In this document: in pieces, positions 1-12,500 of the stretch | Layout: every line of letters starts with the position of its first letter | Position numbering within the stretch: position 1 is the stretch's first letter | NCBI GenBank assembly: GCA_030374805.1 | Contig: JARGSG010000251.1 | Span: 1-64,000 of the forward strand | Source of the DNA: Gracilaria gracilis | Lineage: Eukaryota > Rhodophyta > Florideophyceae > Gracilariales > Gracilariaceae | Length of the DNA stretch: 64,000 nt | Direction of reading: 5' to 3' | Program-made: the position numbers and the translations under genes | The notes under the pieces: model-generated | The model's database searches: none | What the model was told of the DNA's origin: nothing | The model's input: the letters and a program-made list of their open reading frames with translations, nothing else

Positions 1-1
1 T

Positions 2-262
2 GAAAGGACTTTTCCCCGACATGGATACAAGCTCTCGACAATTCGCAAAACCGAAGGAAAGAATGAAGTAGTCGAGGAAAAGTTTTCGTTCTTTGGAATT
101 GAGTCCGAATTCGAGGCATTCATAGAATCTTGCCACAGCGGTGCTGTCCACCCAGATTTGGATTCCCAAGTAGCTTTCAATGACCTTGCTACGGTCTGTG
201 CTCTTGTTTCATCTTCAGATCTTGACCGATGGGTTGACGTTCGGCAATGGGAATGTAGTTAG
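2..262 (+). CDS. C-terminal end of a Gfo/Idh/MocA-type oxidoreductase (partial)
   Basis: An open frame enters from the left edge and ends at TAG 260..262, giving the last 86 residues of a protein. The visible part contains a short aromatic stretch (EEKFSFFGIESEFEAFIES), then HPDLDSQVAF, an alanine-rich helix and a final DRWVDV. This spacing resembles the C-terminal domain of NAD(P)-dependent Gfo/Idh/MocA oxidoreductases, where a conserved helix and a terminal strand close the substrate domain. The Rossmann domain and catalytic Lys-Pro would lie outside the window, so the family call rests on weak similarity only. It could be another protein with a similar tail. Confidence 0.4.
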   Translation, partial: ERTFPRHGYKLSTIRKTEGKNEVVEEKFSFFGIESEFEAFIESCHSGAVHPDLDSQVAFNDLATVCALVSSSDLDRWVDVRQWECS

Positions 263-702
263 ATCGATTAATAGGTTCTTCTTCGCAGGGCATGTTGGCA
301 AATTGGTTCGATTGAATTAGTACCAGCGTGAGTATCAGAATGTCTTGTTTTCACTCCACAGCTGGGGCTGGGTTTGAAGAAGTTCAGGAGAATGTTTTCA
401 AATGTTAACTCCATCTGTCGACCAGTCACATTGCTAATTTCAATGATCGGTAAACGAGTATATGTTACAAACAACGGCAAATGAGCACTTGCTCGACGGA
501 ACGGTGAATGAGATCTAACCTGTTCGCTTTGTAGAGGTTAGATACGACGGTCTTCAGTGAGATCTTGTTCATTGATGACAATTGTGCCACTCAATCTGAA
601 AAAAGGATAGATGTGAATGCAAATTGTATTTAGTAATATAAACCATTTTGCTTGGTTCGAAGATGCATTCGGTCGTTCTAAACCCTTTCGAGATAGATTC
701 CC

Positions 703-905
703 TTTTCTTCTTCTTCTTAAGTGTGGTTTATTACTCGCTTTTCGAAGCAATAGCTACATTATTACATATAACTCTCTCTCCTAAGAAAGGCCAAAGGCTT
801 TAAGGGCCATTCTCTAATCATATCAATCATCGTCTTGTCTTTCCTTTCCTGTAGAGTCGGTAATTCTTTTCGTCTCGAACAATTGTCAATGAGCACCGAA
901 ACAAA
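703..905 (-). mobile_element. 5'-truncated non-LTR retroposon fragment, copy A (GAA-tail family)
   Basis: Read on the minus strand, this stretch encodes a retroelement C-terminus (the motif LAFLRRE is in frame), followed by AATAAACCACACTTAAG and a run of GAA triplets at about 703..720. It is closely similar over roughly 190 bp to copy B at 20805..21015, including the segment coding KTMIDMIR. Other members are at 21119, 56898, 57408, 59040 and 60326. No clear target-site duplication was found for this copy. It is a decayed copy with no complete gene. Confidence 0.7.
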
Positions 906-1152
906 ACATGGTCTACTCTTTTTTTCACTTCTGTACCACATTTATGTAGCAAAAAGAGTACTACAACCCATTTTGAAGAAAAGTGACCCAGTCGGAGAGG
1001 TTATTCTATGTCTTATAGGAGATCAATCGAACCATGTAACTTTTTTTTATTATATAGACATCAGAGAACTGAGTACGCTTGCGTAAATTGGCTCTACAAC
1101 GGAATGGAGGACTGAAGGGGCATGAATCTCACCCCTTGACAATTGTGTGATG

Positions 1153-1156
<4 letters not shown>

Positions 1157-1185
<29 letters not shown>
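1157..1185. repeat. (CT)n microsatellite
   Basis: An uninterrupted run of CT dinucleotides about 29 nt long, in the non-coding stretch 906..1464 between retroposon copy A and tRNA-Tyr. Nothing else recognisable was seen in that stretch. Confidence 0.9.
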
Positions 1186-1189
<4 letters not shown>

Positions 1190-1464
1190 AATCAGACGAC
1201 TTGAGAATGGCTCAGGCTCAAATCTGGGATAATCATCGACCGTGAGTGGCGAAGACGAATCGCAGCAAATGCTTCATGATGACAAAGAGCATATACATGA
1301 CGGGTTCCTAACCATGCACGAGATATATCAATGGAATACAAACAGTACGCGTTTTACAAACGAATCCTGGATCTCGGGCCATCACAGAAGAGCGATGCTG
1401 ACCATTATTCTCCAGCTGGGCCTTAAATTTGGTTGTCCGGACCACGGATTGTCAGTGTGGCGAT

Positions 1465-1561
1465 CTCTCGGTAGCTCAGTTGGTTTGAGCACAGCATAGA
1501 GCATTTGACTGTAGTACTCACATCCATCAAAATGTCCCTAGTTCGATTCTAGGTCGGGAGA
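1465..1561 (+). tRNA. tRNA-Tyr(GTA) with a canonical 11-nt intron and a second ~12-nt insertion in the D-arm region
   Basis: A full cloverleaf can be built. The acceptor stem is CTCTCGG (1465..1471) with TCGGGAG (1554..1560). The T-arm is CCTAG-TTCGATT-CTAGG (1537..1553). The anticodon stem is TTTGA (1504..1508) with TCAAA (1527..1531). The anticodon GTA lies at 1511..1513, and an 11-nt intron (1515..1525) follows G37, the standard eukaryotic position. About 12 to 13 further nucleotides lie between the D-arm and the anticodon stem. Either the D-stem is GCTC/GAGC (1474..1477, 1487..1490) followed by an insert at 1492..1503, or the insert sits in the D-loop (about 1484..1496) and the second GAGC (1499..1502) closes the stem. 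The segment is bracketed by a GAGCA direct repeat, so the exact ends are ambiguous. Removing both introns leaves a normal 72 to 73-nt tRNA. Confidence 0.88.
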
Positions 1562-2108
1562 AGGCAAAAAATGCATACGTCGCTTGTTTCTTTTGGACCT
1601 GTGGATCACTGCACTTTTTGTATCTTCTTTATTGTGGACAACTGTTTCCATTACTCACCGTCGTCAGCTGCATGTATATATGAAGCGAAGCGAGGCTTCA
1701 GAGTGAAACTTTTGTGTTTGTGCGACCAATGATAACTGGGGAACGCTAGTGAGTCGTTCTGGATCGAGTGGGGCTGCATACTGACAAAGAGCTTTGTGCC
1801 TAGTAGTAGAAACGATCAGCAGAACGCGCAAAGCGAATGTCAAGAGAGCACGAACGAACGAATGAACGAACACGGACATGACAGCCTAGGGTTAGCAGTT
1901 TTTTCAAATCCTTGGAAACGGTGAAAAGGAGTTTTGGCCGACAGAGGTCGTACATCTTGATCTGAAACCTGCTTTAAGCCAAAAAGCATATGATACACAC
2001 ACGGTGTGAAGAAAAAAGAAAAACTGTTCTGAGCTCAAGTTTACTTGCTGCACCACCGTACCAACGAAGCGAACAATTATCATATCACGAACCCCATACC
2101 ACCACCAA
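1562..2108. other. Intergenic stretch without a recognisable gene
   Basis: Short T runs follow tRNA-Tyr (TTTC and TTTT near 1585..1595) and may end RNA polymerase III transcription. The rest, up to the stop codon of the phycobilisome linker gene at 2109, shows only short frames without family features. Confidence 0.5.
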
Positions 2109-2468
2109 TTAGGTATTTCCCACTGACCTCATCTGGCCGCCCGACGAGAGCTGAACCTTAAGGATACGGCCACCCATCTTCTGAATACGCTGCTGTTCGG
2201 CATACCACGAAGAAAACGGCACAACCTTGGTAGTATAAACATTTTGCAATTCGCGGAATGTGTAGAGACGGCTTTCGCTCGGTAGTACATATGTGACCTT
2301 GAAAGAACGGCAATCCTTCTCGACTGCCGAGCTCTTGATACGACGGTCACCTAATGAACCCGGCCCGCTTCCGTCCATGTCGTACGCCATCTTTGGCGAG
2401 CGGCGACAGACGGAGGCTTGCGCTGGGATTCGGGCAAGTACAGGTGTAGCTGAAGCGAACGCGAACAT
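2109..2468 (-). CDS. apcC: Plastid-targeted phycobilisome core linker, ApcC/CpcD-domain type
   Basis: The product is 119 residues. About residues 50 to 115 match the small allophycocyanin core linker (the CpcD fold that caps core cylinders): RELQNVYTTKVVPFSSW is followed by EQQRIQKMGGRILKV, which is the ApcC signature. The first ~33 residues (MFAFASATPVLARIPAQAS...) look like a red-algal plastid transit peptide, with a phenylalanine right after the start, few acidic residues and many Ala/Ser/Arg. That is why I chose the ATG at 2468; the frame continues upstream to an ATG at 2792 through proline-rich sequence that looks untranslated. The protein would be imported into the plastid and join the allophycocyanin core. 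It resembles ApcC more than the rod-cap linker CpcD. From memory, red algal plastid genomes keep apcA/B/D/E/F, so a nuclear small linker is plausible. Confidence 0.88.
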   Translation of the reverse strand: MFAFASATPVLARIPAQASVCRRSPKMAYDMDGSGPGSLGDRRIKSSAVEKDCRSFKVTYVLPSESRLYTFRELQNVYTTKVVPFSSWYAEQQRIQKMGGRILKVQLSSGGQMRSVGNT

Positions 2469-3563
2469 ATCAAATACGGAAGTTTGGCGAAGAGGCTGAT
2501 AGTTTCGGGACGGGGAAATCGATAATCGTTGGGGCACGGGGTGAGGGACGATGGGCGGAGGATGATGGGGGCAGGAGGATGGGCGGTGGAGACTCGGGTG
2601 GCTTTGCCATAGGGTTCCCAGGTGCCTGGCAACCAGTTCGGGAGCTGCAGGAGCATTGGCGATTCCTCTGATTGAGATATTTTTGAAAGGTTTGCCACGC
2701 CGTGTGGTACGTGTACAAAAAGTAGCGTTACAGCCAAATTTCATTCGACGTCGAGACCCTTTGCCAGAAGCGCCGTAATCCTCCGCAGGCATCGACGGTA
2801 GAGCCGATCGCAGTATCTACTTCGGCATTAACGACCTTCACACCTTCGATCTCCACCCGGTGTGACGGTAATACAAGGGCACGAGGGCTTTCTTGTTTTT
2901 ACAAATCTATGGCGGCGTGATCGCAAACTGTTAGATTCCCGGTGATTCTGGAGCTGAGAGCAACACACTGGATTCAACCTATCGCTCGACCTAGTTCCGG
3001 CCATATGGTTTCTCCCATGTGTTTCTCACGGCCCTGCTCGTTTTCAGATCTTCGGTGTTTCCATTCAACTTTGGTAGTTCGTCTCAAGTGAACAGGCACA
3101 AGTAACCAGATCCAATTGCACGTCAGGTATGAAGTACTATTCGTGCCCAGACAATCTGGGAGAAAAGTCCGCTATCCTGTTCGCACACCTCGTGTGCTAC
3201 TTACTCGTTTTGCTGCGTTTTGTGGTGGGAACGAAGTAGGTTCACAGGCTTTTGCCGTGTGCCGTACAGGTTTGCGTCCGTGGTCCTTAGATCTGCCTCC
3301 GAACGCTTTGCGTGCAACGCGCAGGTGTTTGATCGGTTGCAAATGAGTCATTACTGCGGTACATTTTACAAAGTCGCTACGTGTAGTTTTAGTACACAAC
3401 CAGGTATAACCATGTTCTAAAGCTTTTTTCGACATGGCTTCAAAGCAACAGAACAAGTCGCTTTGAACCGTTTGCGACTACAAAGATACAGGGAGTCTAT
3501 ATTCGCTGAATCACCAAAGCCGGGATCAGAGAAGACACCTACTTCTCTGTGTGAAGTTCATTT
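2469..3563. other. Intergenic stretch between the linker gene and the dynein 3' end
   Basis: Upstream of the linker start lies pyrimidine/purine-biased, proline-codon-rich sequence, probably its promoter and 5' leader. Several frames of 60 to 95 codons exist between 3100 and 3460, but none shows a domain, a targeting signal or a convincing codon pattern. No RNA gene or repeat was seen. Confidence 0.4.
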
Positions 3564-6500
3564 CTAGTATATGAAAAATGAAGCTCCACAGAGTCGCCAC
3601 AATCGATGTAGGTTTTTGTTATCCACACTAATCCTCACCGTCTCGATAAACATATTCTGAGGTGAAGACGCATAAAGAGGCACCTCGATTATCTGTTCGT
3701 CTGTATCAAAGCCATCTTCTGATCTCCATTGCAGTGTCACTGTTCCGACGCTCCCAGAAGAGCTTTCGCTTATGACAAAACATTCTTTGTCGAGATCCCA
3801 CATTGCTCCGTTGACACCCACGCCGGTTAGCAAGCACTCACCAACACCGACCTGCTTTCCAACCCCAAAAAATGGCAACAGCGTATGGGGCGACACTCCT
3901 CTTGCTGCAGCCGCTTCATAGCGAAGTGCAGTCAAAAATGCATTTGGTCTTAGAATGTTTGACAAATTGAGTGATTTAGATTCCTTTGATAGAGGAATGC
4001 TTGTCACGCAAGCTGAAATCTTAGAGAAGACGCTCAACATGGTCAATTTTTCTCCGAATATCTGCGCAACATCCTTCCATAGATATGGGAGTTTGTGCGA
4101 TGCTGTGCAACAAATAGAAAACAACTCTTGCTTGAAAACAGATAGTAGAGCCATTCGTTTCGGTGAGAGTTTTTCTGGCTTGTTCACATCTCTGGCCACA
4201 GATTTGATCGTCGTAATAAGCTCCCCTAGTATGATCGTTTCTGCATTCCAGAATCGATCGAGTGGAGTCCTAGAGAAGAACGCCGAAGGGTCGCCGTGTA
4301 CAACATCAGGAAGTTCAAGCGCAAGTCGTATTATTTCATCTACTTTGGCCTGCACTTCCTCTTGTACGATGACTGTTGACTCTGCCAAATCATTTGAGGA
4401 TTGCATCATGCCCCTAGAAATTGATACAAGTTTTTGAACAGCAAGTGTGCCTTCCCTAGACCTTTTCGCTTTCGTTGTTGCTGCCGGCATGTAGTACCAT
4501 TCTGGGCTTACTTCCAGAGGCAGGTTCAGCAGAAAACTGTCCCTACCTTCTCGGTCTATTGGAATTCGAACGTCTGCTTCACGTGGTGGTTTCACGACAT
4601 TAACACTCCCCGATGAGATGGAATCTATACGCTCTGTAGAGAATATATCATCCACAAGGGCATCTAGAATTTCCTGATCCGTATCATTCTCAATATGGCA
4701 ACCATAAACTGCCGTCTTCAGCATATGAGAGTAACTCAAGACAGCGGCCTTGGAGCCCAGATGTGTTGATACTTGAAGAGTCAGATTCCACCCAGCTGCG
4801 AGGTCTGATTCGGAGAACTCATAATTCTTGTTGAAACCAACTGGGCTATTCAGAGCTCTTTCTGTCAAACATGCATGTAAAAAGGCTAAGAGGATTTTCA
4901 TACCATCAAGAGCTGTCCTAGACTCCACCGTTCTGGAATCGTAATCACTTTCGAATGATGACATACGTTCAATGGCGTAAGTCATACTAGTGCGGAAGTT
5001 TCTCGGAGCTTCAAATGAAAAGAAATTAGAAGTACTCGCCATACTCATGAGAGACGCTGATGGCGATGTGAACGGAAGTTCTGCTACCATAACAAGAAGG
5101 TATTGGAGCATGCCTCTATTGTTCAGGAGGAAGGCTTGAATCTTGTTGATTGTCGGTTTGTCTGCTAAGTGCATGTTCTTGAACAAAACTAGCGTTTTTG
5201 TCCCCGCTTGTGCCCTTCGCATCGCGCGGTTCATAAGATCTGACACCTCAGCCTCTGTATTAGCAGAGCCCATAGCCAGACTTGCGAGTGGTATCCGGTA
5301 CTCGTTGGCTAGTTCAGTGAGGAGTAGAGCGGGATCTGAATTTTCCCCTCGACTGCAGAGTAGAATAGGCTGAAAAAGGGATGAGGACTCTTGATCATCA
5401 CTCTCAGCAAAGTTGCAAAGCGTCGCTTTCAAAGCGGATTCCGGCGTGGCCCGGTCCCCATAGATTAGTTTCTTTCCATCCGGAAGTAGGCATGCAAGAT
5501 CTCCTACACCGTCGCAAACTCGGTGTGGTTCATGTATGATTCTACAAAGAACCTGAAGACCAGTATCAAACGGACTCGTGCCGTTAATTTGTCGTTTTCG
5601 CTCATATCGGGTAATGGCTTGCTGGAAGTTGGCTGGCACATTTTGCAACAATTCCATACTACCTTTTGGCGGTGACGTCTTTGAGCTCTGCACAGAACTG
5701 AGGGTCTGGAAGGCCTTTCCGAGCTGCTGAAGATTCTTCTCTTGTGAATGAGGTTCGATTCCCGACGATTGTATCAAGGACAATGCGGCGGCAAATGGGA
5801 TTCGATCACCTGGAAACAAGCTTGCCGCTGTTCTTGCATAAATACGCTTCAATAGAACGTTCTCACAGTCTCTTACGTTTTCCGGGCTCGGATGCTCTTG
5901 AATGATTTCGCGACATGGTCGAATAGCTTCTTCAAAGATTTGCAAAAAGTAGCTTGAAGTAAAACGGTATAAGGGATAAACGTCGATTAGAGCTCTTACG
6001 ACTTCGAAAGCCTTGATAGCTGTGAGACCTAGTGGTGCAAAAAGTTTTTCACTCTCCAGTGTGGCAGCTGAAGTCTTCTGCTCTTCCTTTCGACGTTCTT
6101 CCATCTTACGCACTTCATCTTTCAAGTTGGCCAGATCATCTAATAATGATCCTTTCAATAACTCGGCTCCAATGTCATCAACGTTGTTAACAGTTGATAA
6201 CAATAAATCCTCAAGAACCCGCTTTCTTTGCAGATATTTTAGTGCTGCGGAAAGAGATGAACGCCTTCTTTCCCCAAGTTCCGGAGCCAATATTTCAACA
6301 GAACGCGAAACACAAGATGTTCGCAAGGCGGCGGAACTGAGTTCGAATGAGACGACGTTCGATCTCGACACTGCGCATCGTGGAACTGATTTCAAATCTG
6401 AGGTAGATAGGTACAACCTGAAGTTGGAGTTCAGGAAAACATCTTTTTCACCCAAGCGGACAACTCTTTGACAAACGTTTTTGCGAGATTTGCGGGAGTT

Positions 6501-9500
6501 CCTTTTCTGGGAAGAGGTCATAGATTCTACATATTCAGCAGAGTCCCCAAAGCTGGATTCTTGCCCCAAGAGTGGAGTCACGGCTCTATCGAACTTTTCC
6601 GCATCTTCGACCAAAACTGGAGTACCAAACCTCATCGCCGATTCGAGAGTTCGCATGTAAGACTTCTTGCTAGTGGCTGTGAAAGAGCTCTCTGCAACTC
6701 GAACTTCTGTTTGCAGAGAATCCGAACTGCCAAAACTGTCCCTGTCATTTGATGTGGTTGGGTTGATAAGAACTCGGCGCAGGAGCTCTCCGCTCCTTCT
6801 TGTTGGGTCGACAATCAAAGGAAACCGCGCCGCTCTCTTCAAAATCGCGAAGTTTTCGAGGCTTGTTTTATCTGTTGGCAAATCTCGAGAAGACCAAATC
6901 CCTCGTTCTTCTGTCGTTGTCAGATAGTGAGCCAGTTCAGTGTTTCGTTCAAAGGACACTGCTTCCCGTTCTAGGATGTCTTTCCATTCAGATACGAGAA
7001 GTCTGCGATTGCCATGATCCAGAGCACCAGCATAGGATACGAAGGCAGCACCAAGGATAGCGTTGCCCCATATAGTCACGGCTGAGCCGTTGAGCACATT
7101 AAGCTCAGACTTCCAACGCTCCCATTCTTCGGCAAGGGAGTCCAGCATTTCTTCAGCTCTCGAGAGATTACCTTTCGATTCTTCTATTTCACCGCGCACC
7201 TTCTCTGCCTCTGCCACCAGTCTCGCGTATTCCGTCTTGCAGTCATCAATTCTTTGTTGGCATACATCGACTTCTTCTTCGGCGATTTCTTGCTTCTCGA
7301 GAAGCTCCGCCTGTTCATTCTGGAGTTCAAGAACTTCAGCTTCTAATGGTTCCACAGTTTCCTTAACTTTAGAATAGTCAAGGATGGCTAAAGTCCATTC
7401 CGCCAATGGTCCCGCGGCGCGAGATGCATATGAAATTCTGGTAACGTCAAAGTCTGAGTTCCTCAGAATTTTCTTCTCTACTTTTGCCCGTAACCCTTTT
7501 GTTATTGCCTCGACATCGAAGTTCACGATGCTTGCTATGAATTCTGAGCTACGCATTTGCGCTCGGATATGACTCCATGAGTATTGTGCTTCAGCTTTCC
7601 TCCTAGAGGCATCCAAAACCATCATGACAGCTTCCAGCGCTACTTTCACAGCTGGAGGAGGGCTTGGCATAGCCCTTAACTCGTCTAGAAATTCTTTCCT
7701 AATGGAACCGACGGCCTCTCTCGCTGCATCGATTTTAGGCTGAACAACAGCCAAGTTTTCTGAAACTTCCGCTTCTCTTTCTTGTACAGCATTCGACGCC
7801 TCTAGAGCGGCCAAAGCGAGCTGTTCGGCACCAACTTTGGACTTCTCTGCTAAACGTTGCTCTTCAACCATTTTAGCCAACATCTCGCTTGCGTCTTCTT
7901 CCTTTTCCCGCAATCTTTCGGTTTTCTCACATAGAGACTCCTTCAAAGTGTCAACCGCTGCCCCTGCATTACGTAGTCTATGAAGACCTTCAGTATGACG
8001 ATCGACGTCTGCATGAATTTCCTTTCCCTTTTCGAGAGCGATTCTGTTTAGTTGTTCGATGAACTCCAAGAAGTGTCGGGGAGTTACGAGAGCTGCATCT
8101 TCGATTTTCCCATACATTAGCTTTGATGACTCATGAATATTAACAACCCCGCGGATTATTTGGTCCCGCTCCCGACCATGGGAAACCTCTATTTTCAATT
8201 CGGCTACTGCTTCTAGGGTTGGGCGTTCCCAATCACCCATCCAATCGACAGTACATCTGTTGTATAAAGCTGGTGACCTTTTTGAAATATCTGCATCTGA
8301 TACACTCGATGCTGGACTGGAGTTCGTATCGTCGCCACCACTAATCTCTGCTGATATTGTAAATATGATGTGAAGGTTAGCTCTTATCCGGCGAACAAAT
8401 TCGCTATAGAGAGATTGTTCTGATGAGGTAATAGAGCTCTTATTCGGAATCGTTTGTCCGAGTTCATTCAGCAAAGCTGTCCTTTCGTCCCCGGAGAAAA
8501 GCCCAGGAACTTCTCCGCAAGCAAGAAGAGAGTTCATGAGTTCCAAGAAACCGCTATCCATCGAATGACTTTCATCAAATATAATAACTAGATGGCAATT
8601 TGACAGAGCAGTCTTCTTGAGAATGGAGCGAAGATCAGATGCAAAGTCTTGTTCAGTATATGTCGAATGGGAACGGACTTGATGGACTTCAACTCCCAAC
8701 ATCCATGCGGCAAAGCGAGCTAGCGTCTTTTTGCCTGTCCCGGGAGCACCAATCAGGACCGCGTGCCCCATTGGATTGCAGAGAACCCTTTCTATTCGAG
8801 TCAAGTGAGTCAGAACGGCATCAGTTACAGCAAACTGATCAATCATGGCCCTCCATTCGTATGATTTACTTTTCAGGTTTCCACTCATCCAAGATCCACC
8901 AAGACCTTCTTCTTCAGCAAAAACACGGAGTTTTTGATAAACGAGCGTTCTAAACTTCGATAGATTACCGACTTTCTTGAAGAATCGGGAATCTGTACTG
9001 TGAGTCTGTTTAGCGGTCCACGAAGTAAAGAGTACGTCTGACAAGTGTCTTCCATGAGCATTTAGGTGTCTAAAAGAAACCTCACGCAATTCAACATCGG
9101 CGAGGTTGCGTTCTGGTGCAGATACAAGACGGTCGCAAAACAATCTCCTGGCCTCATAGATAAAAGCATCCGTAACGTTGGACCATGCTTCATCTGTAGG
9201 GATATCTAAGAGATTACCAGAACCATACGATGATTGCTCAGAAAGCAGTAGTTGTGACATTCCTCGAATCCATCTGCTCAATTCTCTTGGTGAGTATATG
9301 TAATGCGGTTTCAGCGGGCCGGCTTCCGGTGGGCAGAACATTTTTTTGTTTGACTCAAAATACTTCACCATAGCGGTCGTCAGATCTGTGCTTCTCGAAC
9401 TTAGTTCAGGGTGATAACTCTTCAGAAGAGAATCGACGAAAGTTCCATAAATAATGATGAGGTCCTCAAAAGTTGGCTGTTCAACGTATACCACATTGCA

Positions 9501-12500
9501 GTGCCGCAGAAATCTTCTAGGTAGTTTATATCTGCCGGATGTATCTTCTGGGTTGCAAGCTGCAACAATTTGAACACCTTCAACCGCGACCCATCTAGGA
9601 GGAGAACCCTCCCAGAATCCCCCATGCTCGGCTAAACACCGCAGAAAAGATACAGAAGTCTGTGTTTCGAAAACATCTGGCTTTTCTAGATTCACTTCAT
9701 CACAGAAAAGCACGACACGGCAACCAGCTGATTTGGGGTGAAGCACAAATCCGCCGTTTGGGCGTTTGGATATTGTCGTGCTTCCTCTCAAAGCCGCAAG
9801 AAGGTTTTCGGGTTTGGTTTCCGAAGAAAAGCTAAGGCTTGCCAGAGATATATTCGGAACTTTTCGAAGAGTGTTTGTAAGTAACATGCTCTTTCCACAT
9901 CCCGGAGGACCACAAAGAATTAAAGGGGTTACAAAAGAGTCTGGACGTGTATCGGAGCTCAAATAATCCAGCAGAAGGGACTCCAATCTCACAGTACTGG
10001 ACGTTGGAACGACAAAATCGGGACTTCCAATGTCAGGTCCGGGCAATACCAGATTCTGTGACGATATTAGCTCTTCATGCTTCACAAAATGTCCGTCTTC
10101 AGTTATATTCACGTTAGACAGGTCAGATGGAAGGACCACTCCTGAGAGACTTTCTTGAAACTCAGGGTTGCCAGCTATAGCCTCCATCAGTTGCTCAGTA
10201 ATCTTTCTACGATCCAATCGGCTCACGCCGGCACCGATTACTTTGATGGTGGTCATTAAAATGATCCTTAACAAAACAGCTTTTGATATCGTCCGCCTTG
10301 ATTTCTTCATCGTATGATCGTGTTTGGTCTCTGCCACAGTTGTCTCTGAGATTGAGAACTTCAGCAACGTAGAAGGTAGAAGAACTGTGAACGAGTTCAG
10401 GAGCGATTCCAATGGCACATTAATGACATAAGAAAAAGTTTTCAGAGCACTTCTAGCAATACGAACAACGGCTTGTCCAAAGTGAGATAAAAAGTCTGGG
10501 ACATAGTTGTTAGCGCAATACTGCTTAGCGATTTGTACCACTGATTTGCAAAAGACCTCCTCGAGACCATGATGGCTCCCAAAACATATCATCCCGCATC
10601 GTGAGACTGTACTTGGGTTAGCTTGATTTAAGGAGTGAGTCTCGAATATGACTCGCGTGTTATTCAAAAGCGGAATTTGTTCACCAGTTGGTAGGGTTAG
10701 GATTTTGTTGTCATCCAGCACAGAGTTAAGGTTCTCAACCCAGTTGGGATCGACATCCCCGTCGAATACAATCCAATGGAGTGGAAACGAGTCTTTCCCA
10801 GACACACTGCCTTCGACTATACATCGAAGTGTCTTCGTGAATATCCCATCAGTCCACTCCCTTGTCAGAGGATCTAAAAAGCCATAAAGCTGCCTCATTG
10901 ATAAAAGTTTGGCATCAATTACAGTTATGGAAGACCTTTGAGACTTACGCCTCTCCGATTCCGAGTTAGATTCATTCGAAAGCACGTACCCCTTCATTGC
11001 TTCAAAAAGAATTCGCCAAGTCGTAGACTTTCCAGAACCTGAAGGCCCGACTAAAATCACACCAGGCTGATGCCTCAGTAAGCAGTATAATTGTCTAACC
11101 TTCTCCATCAGAACTGCATCTTCAACGAGGTTAAGATTAGTTATTACTTTTGAGAGAATGATTTCGATTTCCTCCGGAAGTTTGGGAGCGAAACATGAGG
11201 CGTTTGTAAAAGTTAAACCAATAGTAGCTTCGTAATCAGCAACATGATCCATATCCAACTTCGGCTTCAAAACTTCGGCAACTCCTTGAACTACAATATT
11301 CTCTTCAAACCTTGAGGTTGCGCTCTCCTCATTTGTATGTTTCAAACTTGTTGCACGAAGTAGGTTCCCACAAGCTACTATACAACTTTTTAGAGACCGT
11401 AAACCAAAGTCGTAGTGAGATCGGGTTCTTAGAACATTTTTCAGGCTTGCGAATAAGGAAACGAGCTTTCGCGAAAGAGTGTCGGATGTCATAAATCCAT
11501 TGCTGAGCAGAAGCACTTCTGCAATCGATACGGAATCTGGTTTTGACATTGCACATGGCCTGAAGAGCGATTTGAGATTGGCAGGAAGGTCTCGTCGTCC
11601 TGTATATGTCGGGTTCATCGTGACAAAAATGCCAACCCCTGCCTGAATCACAATTGGAACACCGCCACCATAAAAATTTGGAACTTGCTTAACACCCTTT
11701 CTGATCGATTGCTGCAGTGTCGCTAATTGTCCCGAAGTTGATGATAGAATGCTTGCTGAGAGACGATTAAACTCGTCAAAGCAAATCCAACATCCAACTC
11801 TACATGCTCCGGCCAGGATTCTACCAACTGCCACAGAGTCGAAAGATTCATCACAGTTAAAGACAGCCACAAATCGACCATGCATTCTACCCAAAGCCTT
11901 AACGGTCTCTGTCTTTCCAGTACCGGCCGGCCCGAAGGGACTTCCGCCGAACCCCCGTCGTAAGGCTTCACTCAAAGAGAGGAAACAACGCGAAGTAACG
12001 CTTGTATGCACTAAAGTATCCCCCATTCCTAAGTATTCCCATCCATAGTCAAAAGTGGCGGATGCACAACGAAGTTGGAGTGCCAGTATTTTATCGGAGT
12101 CCTGTTTATAAGAGGCATAATACCGAACTTCATGACTCCACAGATGACTCAAAGGGTTTCTCACGTTCGCCTTCTGCAGTCGACGGACGAAGTCACGTTG
12201 GTACACAACTTCCTTCAAAATCTGATCTCGGAATAGCTCGTTCCTTCTATCAGTCTCTTGTGTGTTATTCGCGGTACAATCCATGGAGCCCAATTTCAAA
12301 AGTATGTCAGTAAAACGGGACAACATTTGATAGTAGACCCGGTCTCCTGTGCCGTCTTTCATAGAATTCTCAATAATCTGTGCGAAAACAAGCTTTGAAC
12401 CTAACAAGCAGACTTGCGCTGGAAGCCTAAGACACTTCTCTATGAAAGTGGACAGTGAAGCATTCAGTTCCTTCGAATAGAGAGAAAGGAAGACATTCAC

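Noticed and set aside
835..1086. 83-codon plus-strand frame
   Set aside because: It is antisense to retroposon copy A.
1242..1499. 85-codon frame overlapping tRNA-Tyr
   Set aside because: It runs into the tRNA gene and has no homology pattern.
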